Positions 41,085 to 55,504 of a stretch of 64,000 nt of DNA are shown here, one piece after another. Source of the stretch: Elioraea sp. (GTDB taxonomy: Bacteria > Pseudomonadota > Alphaproteobacteria > Acetobacterales > Acetobacteraceae); assembly GCF_022842375.1 (NCBI RefSeq), contig NZ_JALHPR010000025.1, positions 1-64,000 of the forward strand. The letters run 5' to 3'. Made by a program: the position numbers and the translations under genes. The notes under the pieces are model-generated. The model made no database searches, had not been told where the DNA came from, and saw only the letters and a program-made list of their open reading frames with translations. How positions within the stretch are numbered: the first letter of the stretch is position 1; every line of letters starts with the position of its first letter.

Positions 41085-41660
41085 CTACTGGTCTGCGGTG
41101 GGGGCGGTGGCGGCGAGAAGCACCGTGATCGGCTCCCAGAGCAGGCCGAGCTGCACCACAGGCTCGCCGGCGAAGCGGATGGTCTGCTCCGCCACCGGCC
41201 GTCCGCCGAGATGCTGGTAGAACCAGCGCGAGGGATTGTCGCGCAGCACCCAGAGCATGACCGAGCGGCAGCCAATCGCATTCAGGTGGGCGGCGAGCGC
41301 GCGCATCAGCCGGCGCCCCACCCCGCGGTCGCGCCAATCCTCCATCAGGTACAGCGTCTCGATCTCGCCTGCCTCGCGCACCCCAGACCGCGCCCGCCCG
41401 CCGGACGCGAAGCCGACGACGCGCGGCGCACCGGCGTCGAGATCAGGCGAGTCCGGACCGGTGGCGACGGCCACGAAGGCCGCATGCCCGGCAGGGGGAT
41501 AGGCGAGGACGCGCCGCCACTCAGCGGCATGCCGCGTCTCGGACATCTCCGACAAGTATCGCTCCGGCAGGATGCCCGCATAGCTCGACTGCCATACCCC
41601 CACATGCGCCTCGCCGATCGCGTCAGCGTCACCAGGGCGCGCGCGGCGGATGGCGATCAC
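41085..41660 (-). CDS. GNAT family N-acetyltransferase
   Basis: The 191-residue enzyme starts at GTG 41660 (reading VIAIRRARPGDADAI), overlapping the rsmB stop as GTGA. It shows the GNAT acetyl-CoA motif RDRGVGRRLMRALAAHL and the C-terminal NPSRWFYQHLGGRPV. Substrate is unknown. Upstream sequence that extends the frame belongs to rsmB and is not used. Its position next to rsmB hints at protein or rRNA-linked acetylation, but nothing in the sequence shows it. Confidence 0.86.
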   Translation of the reverse strand: MIAIRRARPGDADAIGEAHVGVWQSSYAGILPERYLSEMSETRHAAEWRRVLAYPPAGHAAFVAVATGPDSPDLDAGAPRVVGFASGGRARSGVREAGEIETLYLMEDWRDRGVGRRLMRALAAHLNAIGCRSVMLWVLRDNPSRWFYQHLGGRPVAEQTIRFAGEPVVQLGLLWEPITVLLAATAPTADQ

Positions 41661-42993
41661 GTGGCACCACCCGAGGATGACACCGCGTTGCGTCGCAGCA
41701 TGGCGGCAAAGAACCCATCGGTGCCGTGCCGCGCTGGCGTGAGCGACAGGAACGGGCCGTCGCAGGGAGGCTCGAAGCGGGCGGAAGCAGCGCCGGAGGC
41801 GGCCGCCCAGGCCTCGGCCAAGGGGACGATCGCGAAGGCGGAATGGCGGTCGCAGAAGGCTTTCACCTGAGCCTCGTTCTCCTCCGGCAGCAGCGAGCAG
41901 GTAGCATAGACCAGCATCCCGCCAGGTTTCACCAGTCGTGATGCACGGTCGAGGATCATCGCCTGCTTCGCCACGAGCTCGGCGAGATCCTGTTCCACCA
42001 ACCGCGATCGCGCATCCGGGTTGCGTCGCCATGTTCCCGTGCCGGTGCAGGGCGCGTCAACGAGAACGCGATCGAAACCTTCGGCCGAGCGCTTGGTCCA
42101 GCGTTCGCCGGGCTCGAGCAGCCGTCGCTCCACATTGCCGACGCCTGCGCGCCGCAGCCGCTTCACCGCTGCCTCGAGCCGTGGCGCGCTGACATCGCAG
42201 GCCACGAGTCGGCCGCGGTTCTGCATGGTCGCGGCAAGTGCCAGCGTCTTGCCGGCAGCACCGGCGCAGAAATCGACGACGCGAAGCCCGGGGCTCGCAT
42301 CGACCAGCATGGCGATGAGCTGGCTGCCCTCGTCCTGGATCTCGACCAGCCCCTCGCGGAACGCTGTCGTCGCCGTTACCGGCTTGCGGCCCTCGACGCG
42401 GAGGCCCCAGGGCGAGAAGCGGGTCGGCGCCGCTTCGATGCCCTCGGCGGCGAGCGCAGCCTGTGCGGCCGCGCGCGTCGTCTTCAGCAGGTTCGCGCGG
42501 AGATCGGTCGCTGCCGGCACGTCCATCGCCGCCATCTCGGCGGCAAGGCTCTCGCCGAACCGCGCGGCGAGGTGCGGCAGGACCCAGGCGGGCACGCCCA
42601 AGCGCACATCCTCCGGCATCGCGGCGTCGTCGGGGGCAAGGGCGGCGAGCGCGTGCAGCGCCCGGCGCTCGGCGTCGGCGAGCGGTGCTGGGCCGTGCTG
42701 CTGGCCTGCGAAGAGGCCGGCCACGGCGTCGGCCCCCTCCCCTTCTGCAATGAGCTGCGCGAGCATCCGCGTGCGCGGGGTGATCGGCGCGCGGGCGCGC
42801 TTCAGCGCCCAGGCGAGGCGTGCCTCATGGCGGATGATCGCCCAGTGCCGGTCGGCGATCGCGCGCCGGTCACCTGCACCGATGAAGCGGCGCGCACGGA
42901 AGAAGCTGTTGGCAACCTGGTCTGCCGGGGCGTGAGAGGCGCTGTCGGTCGCGGTCAGGAGGTCGATCCCCGCCTGCACGCGGGCGGGGGGCG

Positions 42994-42997
<4 letters not shown>
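41657..42997 (-). CDS. rsmB: RsmB/NOP family RNA cytosine-C5 methyltransferase
   Basis: The 446-residue protein has an N-terminal NusB/RsmB-like region and a SAM-dependent methyltransferase. The SAM motif is DFCAGAAGKTLALAA, the PC motif with catalytic cysteine VDAPCTGTGTWRRNPD and the TC motif YATCSLLPEEN. These define m5C RNA methyltransferases that act on 16S rRNA, probably the C967-type site. Its start overlaps the HAD gene stop by 4 bases, and it feeds the GNAT gene by a GTGA overlap. The exact target base is inferred from family, so the symbol is provisional. Confidence 0.88.
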
Positions 42998-45320
<2,323 letters not shown>

Positions 45321-45326
45321 TTAAGG

Positions 45327-46094
45327 TCACCCCTGCGGGGCCTGATCCTGGGTGGGGCGGAAGCCCTGGGCCACGACATAGGTCTCGGCGCTGTCCTTGC
45401 GGCTGGCTGGCGGCTTGGCGTGGCGCACCTGGGCGAAATGGCGCTTGAGCATGGCCAGCATATCGCGCTCCGTCCCACCCTGGAGCACCTTGCACACGAA
45501 GGCCCCGCCAGGGGCCAGCACCGAGAGCGCGACATCGGCCGCGATCTCGGCCAGCGCCATGATGCGGATATGGTCGGTCGCCGCATGGCCGACCGTGTTC
45601 GGCGCCATGTCGGACAGCACGAGCTCAGCCTTGCCGCCAAGAGCCGCCACGGCAGCATCGGCGACGGCAGGGTCGGTCAGGTCACCCTGCATCATCGTGG
45701 CGCCGGAGACAGGCTCGGTCGGCAGGATGTCGACGCCGACGATCCGGCCCCCCTCCCCGACACGCTGGACGGCGACCTGCGTCCACCCTCCCGGCGCGGC
45801 ACCGAGGTCGAGCACGCGGGCACCGCGCCTGAGCAGGCGGAACCGATCATCGAGCTCGACCAGCTTGAACGCAGCCCGCGAGCGGAACCCCTGCGCCTTG
45901 GCGGCCTGCACGTAGGGGTCGTTCAACTGCCGCTGCAGCCAGCGTGTGCTGCCTGGGTCACGCTTGCTGGAGGACTTGACCGTGACGCTGAGCATCCGGC
46001 CCCCCAATCCTTTGCCTGGCGATCCTTTGCCTGGCGATGCCTTGCCTGGCGACCCAGCGCTGGACCCGGGCGATCCGCCACCTTTCCGTGCCAT
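45327..46094 (-). CDS. rlmE: 23S rRNA (uridine 2'-O) methyltransferase RlmE/FtsJ
   Basis: RlmE methylates the 2'-OH of U2552 in the 23S rRNA A-loop. The 255-residue protein starts at the ATG at 46094 (MARKGGGSPG). It has a low-complexity N-terminal extension with repeated SPGK units, then the FtsJ fold: RVLDLGAAPGGWTQVA, and the K-D-K-E set in SRAAFKLVELDD, LSDMAPN, FVCKVLQG and KDSAETYVVA. All catalytic residues are visible. It is leftward, 5 bases after the Ppx-like gene, so the two are co-transcribed. Confidence 0.95.
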   Translation of the reverse strand: MARKGGGSPGSSAGSPGKASPGKGSPGKGLGGRMLSVTVKSSSKRDPGSTRWLQRQLNDPYVQAAKAQGFRSRAAFKLVELDDRFRLLRRGARVLDLGAAPGGWTQVAVQRVGEGGRIVGVDILPTEPVSGATMMQGDLTDPAVADAAVAALGGKAELVLSDMAPNTVGHAATDHIRIMALAEIAADVALSVLAPGGAFVCKVLQGGTERDMLAMLKRHFAQVRHAKPPASRKDSAETYVVAQGFRPTQDQAPQG

Positions 46095-46099
46095 GCGCC

Positions 46100-47161
46100 T
46101 CAGGCCCCGCTCGGGTGGGGGGCATCGCGGTAGCCATAGGGACGGGCCGGGCGCGGGCGGCGCCGGCGCTCCTCCCTGTCGGACCGCATCATCCGCAGGA
46201 GCATGCCCTCGCGCAGCCCACGATCGGCGACGACGATGGCCCCCGTCGGCCACAGTCGGCGGATCGCGGCGAACACCGCACAGCCCGGCAGCACGAAATC
46301 GACCCGCTGCGGCCCGATGCAGGGATGCTCGGCCAGCCCCTCGCGCCCCATGGCACGGACGCAGGCGAGCGCCGCGTCGGCCGTGCCGGCCTCGAGCACC
46401 TGGCCATCGATCATCGCGCGGCTGTAGCGCTCGAGCCCGAGCGACACGCCGGCCAGCGTGGTCACGGTGCCCGACGTGCCGACGAGCCGCACATCCCCCC
46501 GCGCCACCTCGGAGCCGATGCAGTGCACGGCATCGAACGGCAGGAGGGCGGCCATCGCCTCCATCGTCATCGCCGTGAACCCCTCGGCCGTGAACGCCGC
46601 GGGTCCCCAGCGCTCGGCCAGGGTGACGACGCCCAGGGGGACGGAGGCGTAGCCGATCAGCGCGATGTCGCCATCGGGCGCGATCCGCAGCCAGGCGAGC
46701 TCGGTCGAGCCGCCGCCGATATCGAACAGCAGCGCCCGGCGCTCAGGGCCGGCAAGCAGCGGCGCGCAGCTCTCGACCGCGAGTTCCGCCTCCTCGCGCG
46801 GTCCGATCACCTCGAAGGCAAGGCCCGTCTCGGCCCGCACGCGGGCGAGGAAGCCGGGCCCGTTCAGCGCCCTGCGGCAGGCCTCGGTGGCGACGGCACG
46901 GAGGCGGCGGACGGGCCGGCGGGTGAGCTTGTCGGCGCAGATGCCCAGCGCGGCGACGGTACGGTCCATCGCAACGGGCGAGAGCGCGCCGGTGGTGGCA
47001 AGCCCCTCGCCGAGGCGGACGATGCGCGAGAAGCTGTCGAGCACGCGGAAGCCCGATTGCGTTGGCGCCGCGACCAGGAGCCGGCAATTGTTGGTGCCGA
47101 GGTCCAGCGCCGCATAGAGCGGGGGACCCTGATGGTCCGCGAGCAGCGCGTGTGGCGGCAT
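46100..47161 (-). CDS. Ppx/GppA family exopolyphosphatase-type phosphatase
   Basis: The 353-residue protein is a member of the Ppx/GppA family, which hydrolyses inorganic polyphosphate or pppGpp. Hallmarks are the N-terminal AALDLGTNNCRLL and the LFDIGGGSTELAW ATPase-like phosphate motifs, with GTSGTVTTLAG and LEHPCIGP-like segments later. The ATG at 47161 is chosen; the frame runs further upstream without a clear start. It is at the head of a leftward pair with rlmE. Which substrate is used cannot be told from sequence. The protein has a basic Pro/Arg-rich tail. Confidence 0.88.
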   Translation of the reverse strand: MPPHALLADHQGPPLYAALDLGTNNCRLLVAAPTQSGFRVLDSFSRIVRLGEGLATTGALSPVAMDRTVAALGICADKLTRRPVRRLRAVATEACRRALNGPGFLARVRAETGLAFEVIGPREEAELAVESCAPLLAGPERRALLFDIGGGSTELAWLRIAPDGDIALIGYASVPLGVVTLAERWGPAAFTAEGFTAMTMEAMAALLPFDAVHCIGSEVARGDVRLVGTSGTVTTLAGVSLGLERYSRAMIDGQVLEAGTADAALACVRAMGREGLAEHPCIGPQRVDFVLPGCAVFAAIRRLWPTGAIVVADRGLREGMLLRMMRSDREERRRRPRPARPYGYRDAPHPSGA

Positions 47162-47301
47162 CGGGCTTGCTTGGCACCTTCTGTTGAGGGTGCATGATCG
47201 GTCCGTTGCTGCCTGTCCTGCAAGCGTGGTGAGGGGTGGGTCCGGCATGCGGCGGTTGCCGCCCTGCGCCGCCTGTGCTATCCGCCCCGCCTCTGGCGTG
47301 A

Positions 47302-47375
47302 TGGGGGATAGTTTAGCGGTAGAACTCCCGGCTCTGAACCGGGCAGCCTTGGTTCGAATCCAGGTCCCCCAGCCA
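47302..47375 (+). tRNA. tRNA-Gln (anticodon CTG)
   Basis: The 74-base sequence folds as a tRNA: acceptor TGGGGGA pairs with TCCCCCA (discriminator G, encoded CCA), D arm around TTTAGCGGTAGA, anticodon arm CCCGG-CTCTGAA-CCGGG and T arm CTTGG-TTCGAAT-CCAGG. The anticodon is CTG, reading CAG (Gln). It is a typical alphaproteobacterial form and lies between the Ppx-like gene and the alcohol dehydrogenase. No mobile element is inserted here. Confidence 0.96.
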
Positions 47376-47398
47376 CCCTACCAGCCCCCCCTCCCGCC

Positions 47399-48472
47399 TC
47401 AGGGCGTGATCGCCACCTTGAACACGCCGTCGCGCTGGTTGGCGAAGAGGTCGTAGGCCGCCTCGATGTCGTCGAGCTTGAAGCGGTGCGTCACCATCGC
47501 ACCAAGGTCGACGCGACCGCTCTCGATCACCCCCATCAGCCGCCGCATCCTCTCCTTCCCGCCAGGGCAGAGCGTCGTGACGATCCGATGGTCGCCCAGG
47601 CCGGCGGCGAAGGCGCCGACGGGAATGGTCAGGTCTGACGAGTAGACGCCGAGGCTCGACAGCGTGCCGCCCGGGCGCAGCACCCTGAGGCAGGCCTCGA
47701 ACGTCGCCTGGGTGCCCAGCGCCTCGATCGCGACATCGACGCCGCGGCCATCCGTCAGCCGCATGATCGCCTCGACCGGGTTCTCCTTCGAGAAATCAAC
47801 CACATGGTCAGCGCCCAGCCGCCTGGCCATCGCCAGCCGCTCGGGCAGGCGATCGACCGCGATGATGGTGGACGCTCCCATCAGCTTCGCCCCCGCCGTG
47901 GCGCAGAGGCCGATCGGGCCTTGCGCGAACACCGCGACCGCATCGCCGATCTGGATCTGGCCGCTCTCCGCCCCCGAGAAGCCGGTCGACATGATGTCGG
48001 GGCACATCAGCACCTGCTCGTCGGTCAGCCCGTCAGGCACGGGGGCGAGGTTGCCCATCGCGTCGGGCACCAGCACGTACTCGGCCTGGCAGCCGTCGAT
48101 CGTGTTGCCGAAGCGCCAGCCGCCCATCGGCCTCCAGCCATGCTTCGTGCCGGCGCCATCCTGCGAGCACCGGCCGCACTGGCAGGCGTTGGAGGTACCC
48201 GATGGCGTGATCGCCCCGGCGATCACCCGCTGCCCCTCGCGATACCCCATCACGGCAGAGCCGAGCTTCTCGATCACGCCCACCGGCTCATGCCCGATGG
48301 TGAGCCCCTTCGCGACAGGGTACTCGCCCTTCAGGATGTGCACATCGGTGCCGCAGATCGTCGTCGTGGTGATGCGGACCAGCGCGTCGAGCGGCCCGAC
48401 ATCGGGGACCGGCTTCTCGTCGAGCACGATGCGGCCCTTTTCGGCGAAGATCGCGGCCTTCATCATGGGCAT
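47399..48472 (-). CDS. Zinc-dependent alcohol dehydrogenase (TBADH/isopropanol-type)
   Basis: The 357-residue medium-chain dehydrogenase uses NAD(P) to oxidise secondary alcohols or diols. Catalytic zinc ligands are Cys40 (TICGTDVH), His61 with Glu62 (GHEPVG) and Asp158 (CPDIMSTGFSGAE), the Cys-His-Asp set of Thermoanaerobacter-type enzymes. The Rossmann motif is VFAQGPIGLCA near 188. A cysteine-rich stretch (NACQCGRC) stands where structural zinc sits in other members. It is transcribed leftward. Substrate is inferred only. Confidence 0.88.
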   Translation of the reverse strand: MPMMKAAIFAEKGRIVLDEKPVPDVGPLDALVRITTTTICGTDVHILKGEYPVAKGLTIGHEPVGVIEKLGSAVMGYREGQRVIAGAITPSGTSNACQCGRCSQDGAGTKHGWRPMGGWRFGNTIDGCQAEYVLVPDAMGNLAPVPDGLTDEQVLMCPDIMSTGFSGAESGQIQIGDAVAVFAQGPIGLCATAGAKLMGASTIIAVDRLPERLAMARRLGADHVVDFSKENPVEAIMRLTDGRGVDVAIEALGTQATFEACLRVLRPGGTLSSLGVYSSDLTIPVGAFAAGLGDHRIVTTLCPGGKERMRRLMGVIESGRVDLGAMVTHRFKLDDIEAAYDLFANQRDGVFKVAITP

Positions 48473-48570
48473 GGTCCATCCCTCCCGGCAGTGGCGTTGC
48501 CGGAAGGTGTCGCACGCTCAGCCTTGCGGGGAGTTGATCGAGAGCAATGCCCCGCCTGCGCCGCGCGGCG

Positions 48571-49917
48571 TCACGCAGCCCGCCGCGTCTCCCCCGCCTC
48601 CATCGCCCGCCGGTAGGCCGTCGCGGCATCGTCCTTGGCCTGGACGTCGGCCCAGGTGACGACAGCGCCGGCCGCCACGGGGCGGGTCAGCGCCACGCCG
48701 TGGGCGAGCCCGATCGGCACGCCACCCAGCGCGAGCGACCGCGCGGCCGGCACCACCTTGCCCCACACCGTGGCCCCGCCCTCGCCGTCCAGCATTTCGC
48801 CGGGCTTGAGCGCGCGCTTGGCCACCGCCACCACATCCGCCCGCCAGCCCTCCGGCGCGCCCGTCGCCTCGCCCCGGAGTGCGGCGGAGGCGACCGAGAT
48901 GCCGAGTTCGAGCCCGATGAAGTGATAGGGGCGATAGAGCGCGCCGTAGCGGCCAGACGGGTCGGTGTGCACGCCGTATTCGGCAAAGCACCGGCGCACA
49001 TAGGCCGTGTCGCCCTCGAACACCGCGTACACGCCCCAGCGCAGGTCACGGAACACCCCGCGCCCGTCACGCTCGATGGAGGAGACAACCTCCACCATCC
49101 CCTTGCCCGCCAGCACGCCCCCCTCTGCCTGGGGGCGGAGGATCAGCGGCAGGTCATCGACGCCGCAGGGCGGGAACAGCAGCCCATCCTCTGGCGCGGC
49201 AAGCCCGGTGGCATTGGCGATCGCGGCCATCTCGATGCCGCTCTTGGTGCCGTCCATGAAGGAGTTGAACATCTGCGGGTTCATGCCGCCCGCCGCCGCC
49301 GCCTCCGGGCTGATCCCGTAGTGGCCCCAGACGGTTTCGGGGGTCGAGGCGTGGTAGGCGGGCAGGTACTTCGTTCCCTTGCCGGCAGCGACGATGGGAA
49401 AGCCAGAGGCGCGCAGCGTATCCACCATCTCGCAGACCAGCGCCGGCTGGTCGCCATAGGCGAGCGAGTAGACGACGCCGGCCTTCGCCGCCTCGGCTGC
49501 AAGTGCGGGGCCGGCGAGGACATCGGCCTCCACGTTCACCATCACGATGTGCTTGCCCGCGGCGATCGCGGCACGGGCATGCGCGACGCCGGCCGAGGGG
49601 TGCCCCGTCGCCTCGATCACCACATCGATCCGCGGGTCGGCGACCATGGCCATCGCGTCCTCGGTCAGCCAGGTCGTGCGGGCGGCGATGGCGGCATCGA
49701 GGCCCGCGGCATCCGCCTGGCCGGCCGCCCAGCCGATGCGCGTGAGGTTCGCCCGCGCGCGGGCGGGGGCCAGGTCGGCGATGGCGGCGACATGCATCCC
49801 CGGCGTGCGGGGCACCTGGGCGAGGAACATCGAGGCGAACTTGCCGCAGCCGATCAGGCCGATACGGATGGGCGCGCCCGCGGCTTCGCGGGCACGCAGC
49901 TTGGCGTGCAGGTTCAT
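48571..49917 (-). CDS. Homoserine dehydrogenase-like oxidoreductase with SAF domain
   Basis: The 448-residue protein starts at the ATG at 49917 ([14 protein letters not shown]). A Rossmann domain opens with [18 protein letters not shown], followed by [15 protein letters not shown] and a homoserine-dehydrogenase-like middle ([20 protein letters not shown]). The C terminus is an SAF domain (ALALGGV to VVTWADV, about 370-430), also seen in flagellar and sialic-acid proteins. Members are often annotated as SAF-domain oxidoreductases; substrate is unknown. It diverges from frmA across a 97-base shared promoter region. Confidence 0.85.
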   Translation of the reverse strand: MNLHAKLRAREAAGAPIRIGLIGCGKFASMFLAQVPRTPGMHVAAIADLAPARARANLTRIGWAAGQADAAGLDAAIAARTTWLTEDAMAMVADPRIDVVIEATGHPSAGVAHARAAIAAGKHIVMVNVEADVLAGPALAAEAAKAGVVYSLAYGDQPALVCEMVDTLRASGFPIVAAGKGTKYLPAYHASTPETVWGHYGISPEAAAAGGMNPQMFNSFMDGTKSGIEMAAIANATGLAAPEDGLLFPPCGVDDLPLILRPQAEGGVLAGKGMVEVVSSIERDGRGVFRDLRWGVYAVFEGDTAYVRRCFAEYGVHTDPSGRYGALYRPYHFIGLELGISVASAALRGEATGAPEGWRADVVAVAKRALKPGEMLDGEGGATVWGKVVPAARSLALGGVPIGLAHGVALTRPVAAGAVVTWADVQAKDDAATAYRRAMEAGETRRAA

Positions 49918-50014
49918 TGTGGTCCTCCCCATGGCGGTCGTCGCTGCCGCACCCTATCGTGCCGCCCCGCACGACGACAGACCACCACACACAGACCCTG
50001 GGGGACAGAGAGAC

Positions 50015-51127
50015 ATGAAGACACGCGCCGCCGTCGCCTGGGCAGCAGGCAAGCCGCTCACGATCGAGACGATCGAGATCGGCGGGCCGCAGGACGGTGA
50101 GGTGCTGGTCGAGGTGATGGCCACCGGCGTGTGCCACACCGATGCCTACACGCTCTCGGGCGCCGACCCCGAGGGGCTGTTCCCCGCCATCCTCGGCCAT
50201 GAGGGTGCTGGCATCGTGCGCGAGGTGGGTGCCGGCGTGACGACGCTGAAGCCCGGCGATCACGTCATCCCGCTCTACACGCCCGAGTGCCGGCAGTGCA
50301 AAACCTGCCTCTCGCGCCGGTCGAACCTTTGCACGGCGATCAGGGGCACGCAGGGCAAGGGGCTGATGCCCGATGGCTCGTCGCGCTTCCGTTGCGAGGG
50401 CAACGCGGTGTTCCACTACATGGGCTGCTCGACCTTCGCGAACTTCACCGTACTGCCCGAGATCGCGCTCGCCAAGGTTCGCGAGGACGCGCCGTTCGAC
50501 AAGATCTGCTACATCGGCTGCGGCGTGACGACGGGCATCGGCGCCGTGCTGTGGACAGCCAAGGTGTGGCCCGGTGCGAACGTCGTCGTGTTCGGCCTGG
50601 GCGGCATCGGGCTCAACGTGATCCAGGGTGCGCGCATGGTGGGTGCCGACAGGATCATCGGCGTCGACCTCAACCCCGCGCGGCGCGAGCAGGCGATGAA
50701 GTTCGGCATGACCGACTTCATCAACCCCGACGAGGTGGGCCGCGACAAGGTGGTGCAGGCCATCATCGACCTCACCGGCGGTGGGGCGGATTTCTCGTTC
50801 GAGTGCATCGGCAACACGACCACGATGCGCCAGGCGCTCGAATGCTGCCATCGCGGCTGGGGCGAGAGCATCATCATCGGCGTCGCCGCCGCCGGCCAGG
50901 AGATCAGCACACGCCCGTTCCAGCTGGTCACCGGGCGGGTGTGGAAAGGCACCGCCTTTGGCGGCGCGCGCGGGCGGACGGATGTACCGAAGATCGTCGA
51001 TTGGTACATGGACGGAAAGATCGACATCGACAGCCTGATCACCCACACCATGCCGCTCGAGGAGATCAACACGGCGTTCGACCTGATGCACGAGGGCAAG
51101 TCGATCCGCTCGGTCGTCGTCTACTGA
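50015..51127 (+). CDS. frmA: S-(hydroxymethyl)glutathione dehydrogenase (class III alcohol dehydrogenase)
   Basis: The enzyme oxidises the formaldehyde-glutathione adduct with NAD, a detoxification step. The 370-residue protein has catalytic zinc ligands Cys40 (VCHTDAYT), His62/Glu63 and a later Cys in the YIGCGVTTG segment. The structural zinc cysteines are at about 92, 95, 98 and 106 in [16 protein letters not shown], and the Rossmann motif is [11 protein letters not shown]. These are the class III hallmarks. The ATG at 50015 follows a GGGGGACAGAGAG leader. The stop overlaps the start of a small conserved gene. Confidence 0.96.
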   Translation: MKTRAAVAWAAGKPLTIETIEIGGPQDGEVLVEVMATGVCHTDAYTLSGADPEGLFPAILGHEGAGIVREVGAGVTTLKPGDHVIPLYTPECRQCKTCLSRRSNLCTAIRGTQGKGLMPDGSSRFRCEGNAVFHYMGCSTFANFTVLPEIALAKVREDAPFDKICYIGCGVTTGIGAVLWTAKVWPGANVVVFGLGGIGLNVIQGARMVGADRIIGVDLNPARREQAMKFGMTDFINPDEVGRDKVVQAIIDLTGGGADFSFECIGNTTTMRQALECCHRGWGESIIIGVAAAGQEISTRPFQLVTGRVWKGTAFGGARGRTDVPKIVDWYMDGKIDIDSLITHTMPLEEINTAFDLMHEGKSIRSVVVY

Positions 51128-51408
51128 TGGATGTCCCCGCTTTCACCGCGAGCATTGCCGGCGAGGCGCCGCCTGTTGGTGGCGCGCTTGCCGCCCTCTG
51201 GTGGGACGCGAAGGGCAACTGGGAGCAGGCGCACAGCGTCGCCCAGGCCGGCGACGATGCCGCCCATGCCTGGGTCCACGCCTACCTGCACCGCAAGGAG
51301 CATGACCTCGCCAACGCCGCCTACTGGTACCGCCAGGCCGGCCGGCCGGTCGCGGCCGGCGACCTCCAGGCGGAGTGGCGCGCGATCGTGAGCGCGCTGC
51401 TCAACTGA
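51127..51408 (+). CDS. Small conserved protein coupled to frmA
   Basis: The 93-residue product contains LAALWWDAKGNWEQAHSVAQ, then AWVHAYLHRKEHDLANAAYW and YRQAGRPVA. This Trp/His-rich helical pattern is a widespread family of small proteobacterial proteins with no known function. The start ATG at 51127 overlaps the frmA stop (TGATG), so the two are co-translated, and formaldehyde or alcohol metabolism is a reasonable but unproven link. It has no signal or membrane segment. The gene was missed by longer overlapping frames that are artefacts. Confidence 0.75.
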   Translation: MDVPAFTASIAGEAPPVGGALAALWWDAKGNWEQAHSVAQAGDDAAHAWVHAYLHRKEHDLANAAYWYRQAGRPVAAGDLQAEWRAIVSALLN

Positions 51409-51539
51409 GGGGCTGATCGCGACATAGTTGCGAAGCGGGCGGGGTTCTGCCATTCGATTGTATCGGAAGGCGTCCGACCGAGCGGCGTCGCGAGGGTTCC
51501 AGCGACCCGGAAGGGTCCAGCAACTGGGGGAGACCGGGC

Positions 51540-52454
<915 letters not shown>

Positions 52455-52458
52455 GCGC

Positions 52459-53777
<1,319 letters not shown>

Positions 53778-53781
<4 letters not shown>

Positions 53782-54653
53782 GCGCGGTAGCAAACCCGGG
53801 GGCGAACGGAGCGCCCATCCTCGCCGTCGATGGGCTGACAATGCGCTTCGGCGGCCTCGTCGCCGTCGACAGCCTCGCCTTCACCGCCGCGCGCGGCGAG
53901 ATCACCGCCATCATCGGCCCGAACGGCGCGGGCAAGACCACGGTTTTCAACTGCCTCACCGGCTTCTACCGGCCCACCGGCGGCAGCATCGCCGTCACCC
54001 ACGCCGACGGCTCCCGCTACCAGGTCGAGCGGCTGGCGCAGCACCGCATCGCGCGTGATGCGCGCGTCGCCCGCACCTTCCAGAACATCCGCCTGTTCGG
54101 CGGGATGACGGTGCTCGAGAACCTGATGGTCGCGCAGCACAACAGGCTGATGCGCGAAGGTGCGCGGCTTCCGCTCGCCCTGCTCGGCTTCGGCCCCTTC
54201 GTGAAGCGCGAGGCGGCAGCCATCGAGCGTGCGAAATTCTGGCTCGATCGGACCGGGCTGACCGCCCGCGCCGACGACGCCGCAGCCGCCCTTCCCTATG
54301 GCGCGCAGCGGCGCCTCGAGATCGCGCGCGCGATGTGTACCGAACCCCAGCTCCTCTGCCTCGACGAGCCCGCCGCCGGCCTGAACCCGCGCGAGAGCGA
54401 GGAGCTGAACGACCTGCTCCGCTTCATCCGCGACGATGGGGCCGACGGGCAGGGCTGCTCGGTGCTGCTGATCGAGCATGACATGTCGGTGGTGATGGCG
54501 ATCAGCGACCATATCGTCGTGCTCGACTACGGCCGGAAGATCGCCGATGGCGCACCCGCCGAGATCCGCGAGGACCCGAAGGTGATCGCCGCCTATCTCG
54601 GCGTCGAGGAGGAGGAGGCGCTCGCGGTCGACGCGGCGCTGCACCAGCAGTGA
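53778..54653 (+). CDS. livG: Branched-chain amino acid ABC transporter ATPase LivG
   Basis: The 291-residue ATPase starts at GTG 53778 overlapping the livM stop. It shows Walker A GPNGAGKT near 46-53, the ABC signature as [15 protein letters not shown] and Walker [14 protein letters not shown]. The segment [18 protein letters not shown] is the Q-loop region typical of LivG. A slightly longer N terminus than standard precedes the ABC core. It works with LivF to drive LivHM. The stop overlaps the livF start by 4 bases. Confidence 0.95.
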
Positions 54654-55390
54654 CGGCATCGGCAACCAGTGGGCCGCTGCTCTCCGTCGCGGGCGTGACC
54701 ACCGCCTATGGCAGCATCGTCGCGCTGCGCGACGTCGCCCTCGAAGTGATGCCGGGCGAGATCGTCACACTCATCGGCGCGAACGGGGCCGGCAAGTCGA
54801 CCCTGATGATGACGATCTGCGGCAGCCCCGCGCCGCGGGCGGGCAGCATCGTCTATGACGGCGAGGACATCGCCGGCGCGCCGACGCACCTGATCATGCG
54901 CCGCGGCATCGCCCAGTCGCCCGAGGGGCGGCGGATCTTCCCGCGGATGACGGTGCTCGAGAACCTGCGCATGGGGGCGGAGGTGCTGGCCGGCGCGCAT
55001 TTCGAGGAGGACCTCGAGAAGGTCACCGCGCTGTTCCCGCGCCTGAAGGAGCGGCTCACCCAGCGCGGCGGAACGCTCTCGGGCGGCGAGCAGCAGATGC
55101 TCGCCATCGCGCGGGCGTTGATGAGCCGGCCGCGGCTTCTGCTGCTCGATGAGCCTTCCCTCGGCCTTGCACCGATGGTGGTGCGGCAGATCTTTTCCGC
55201 GATCCGCGACCTCAACCGCACGACGGGGCTGACCGTCCTGCTGGTTGAGCAGAACGCGTTCCATGCGCTCCGTCTCGCCCATCGCGGCTACGTGCTTGTC
55301 AACGGCTCGATCACCATGAGCGGCACGGGGGCAGAGCTCCTGGCGCGGCCGGAGGTGCGGGCGGCCTATCTCGAGGGCGGGAGGGCCTGA
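54650..55390 (+). CDS. livF: Branched-chain amino acid ABC transporter ATPase LivF
   Basis: The 246-residue ATPase starts at GTG 54650. It contains Walker A GANGAGKS, the signature LSGGEQQMLAIARALMSRP, Walker B LLLLDEPSLGLAP and the Q-loop segment SPEGRRIFPRMTVLEN typical of LivF. Length is normal for the family. It forms the second ATPase of the pair with LivG. A 114-base gap, with a possible internal promoter, separates it from livK, so livK may be expressed partly on its own. Confidence 0.95.
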   Translation: MTASATSGPLLSVAGVTTAYGSIVALRDVALEVMPGEIVTLIGANGAGKSTLMMTICGSPAPRAGSIVYDGEDIAGAPTHLIMRRGIAQSPEGRRIFPRMTVLENLRMGAEVLAGAHFEEDLEKVTALFPRLKERLTQRGGTLSGGEQQMLAIARALMSRPRLLLLDEPSLGLAPMVVRQIFSAIRDLNRTTGLTVLLVEQNAFHALRLAHRGYVLVNGSITMSGTGAELLARPEVRAAYLEGGRA

Positions 55391-55504
55391 GGGGAGACGG
55401 CATGAAGGGGCCGCAGCGCTTTCCCATTTCCCATGCGCCGCGGCATTCACTAGCATTCGCACCAGGTCGCCCGCACGCGGCCGACACCACGGAGGGAGAC
55501 GACA

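Noticed and set aside
39420-41870. 816-codon plus-strand frame opposite guaA and the GNAT gene
   Set aside because: Shadow of guaA codon usage; overlaps two confident genes and has no recognisable domain.
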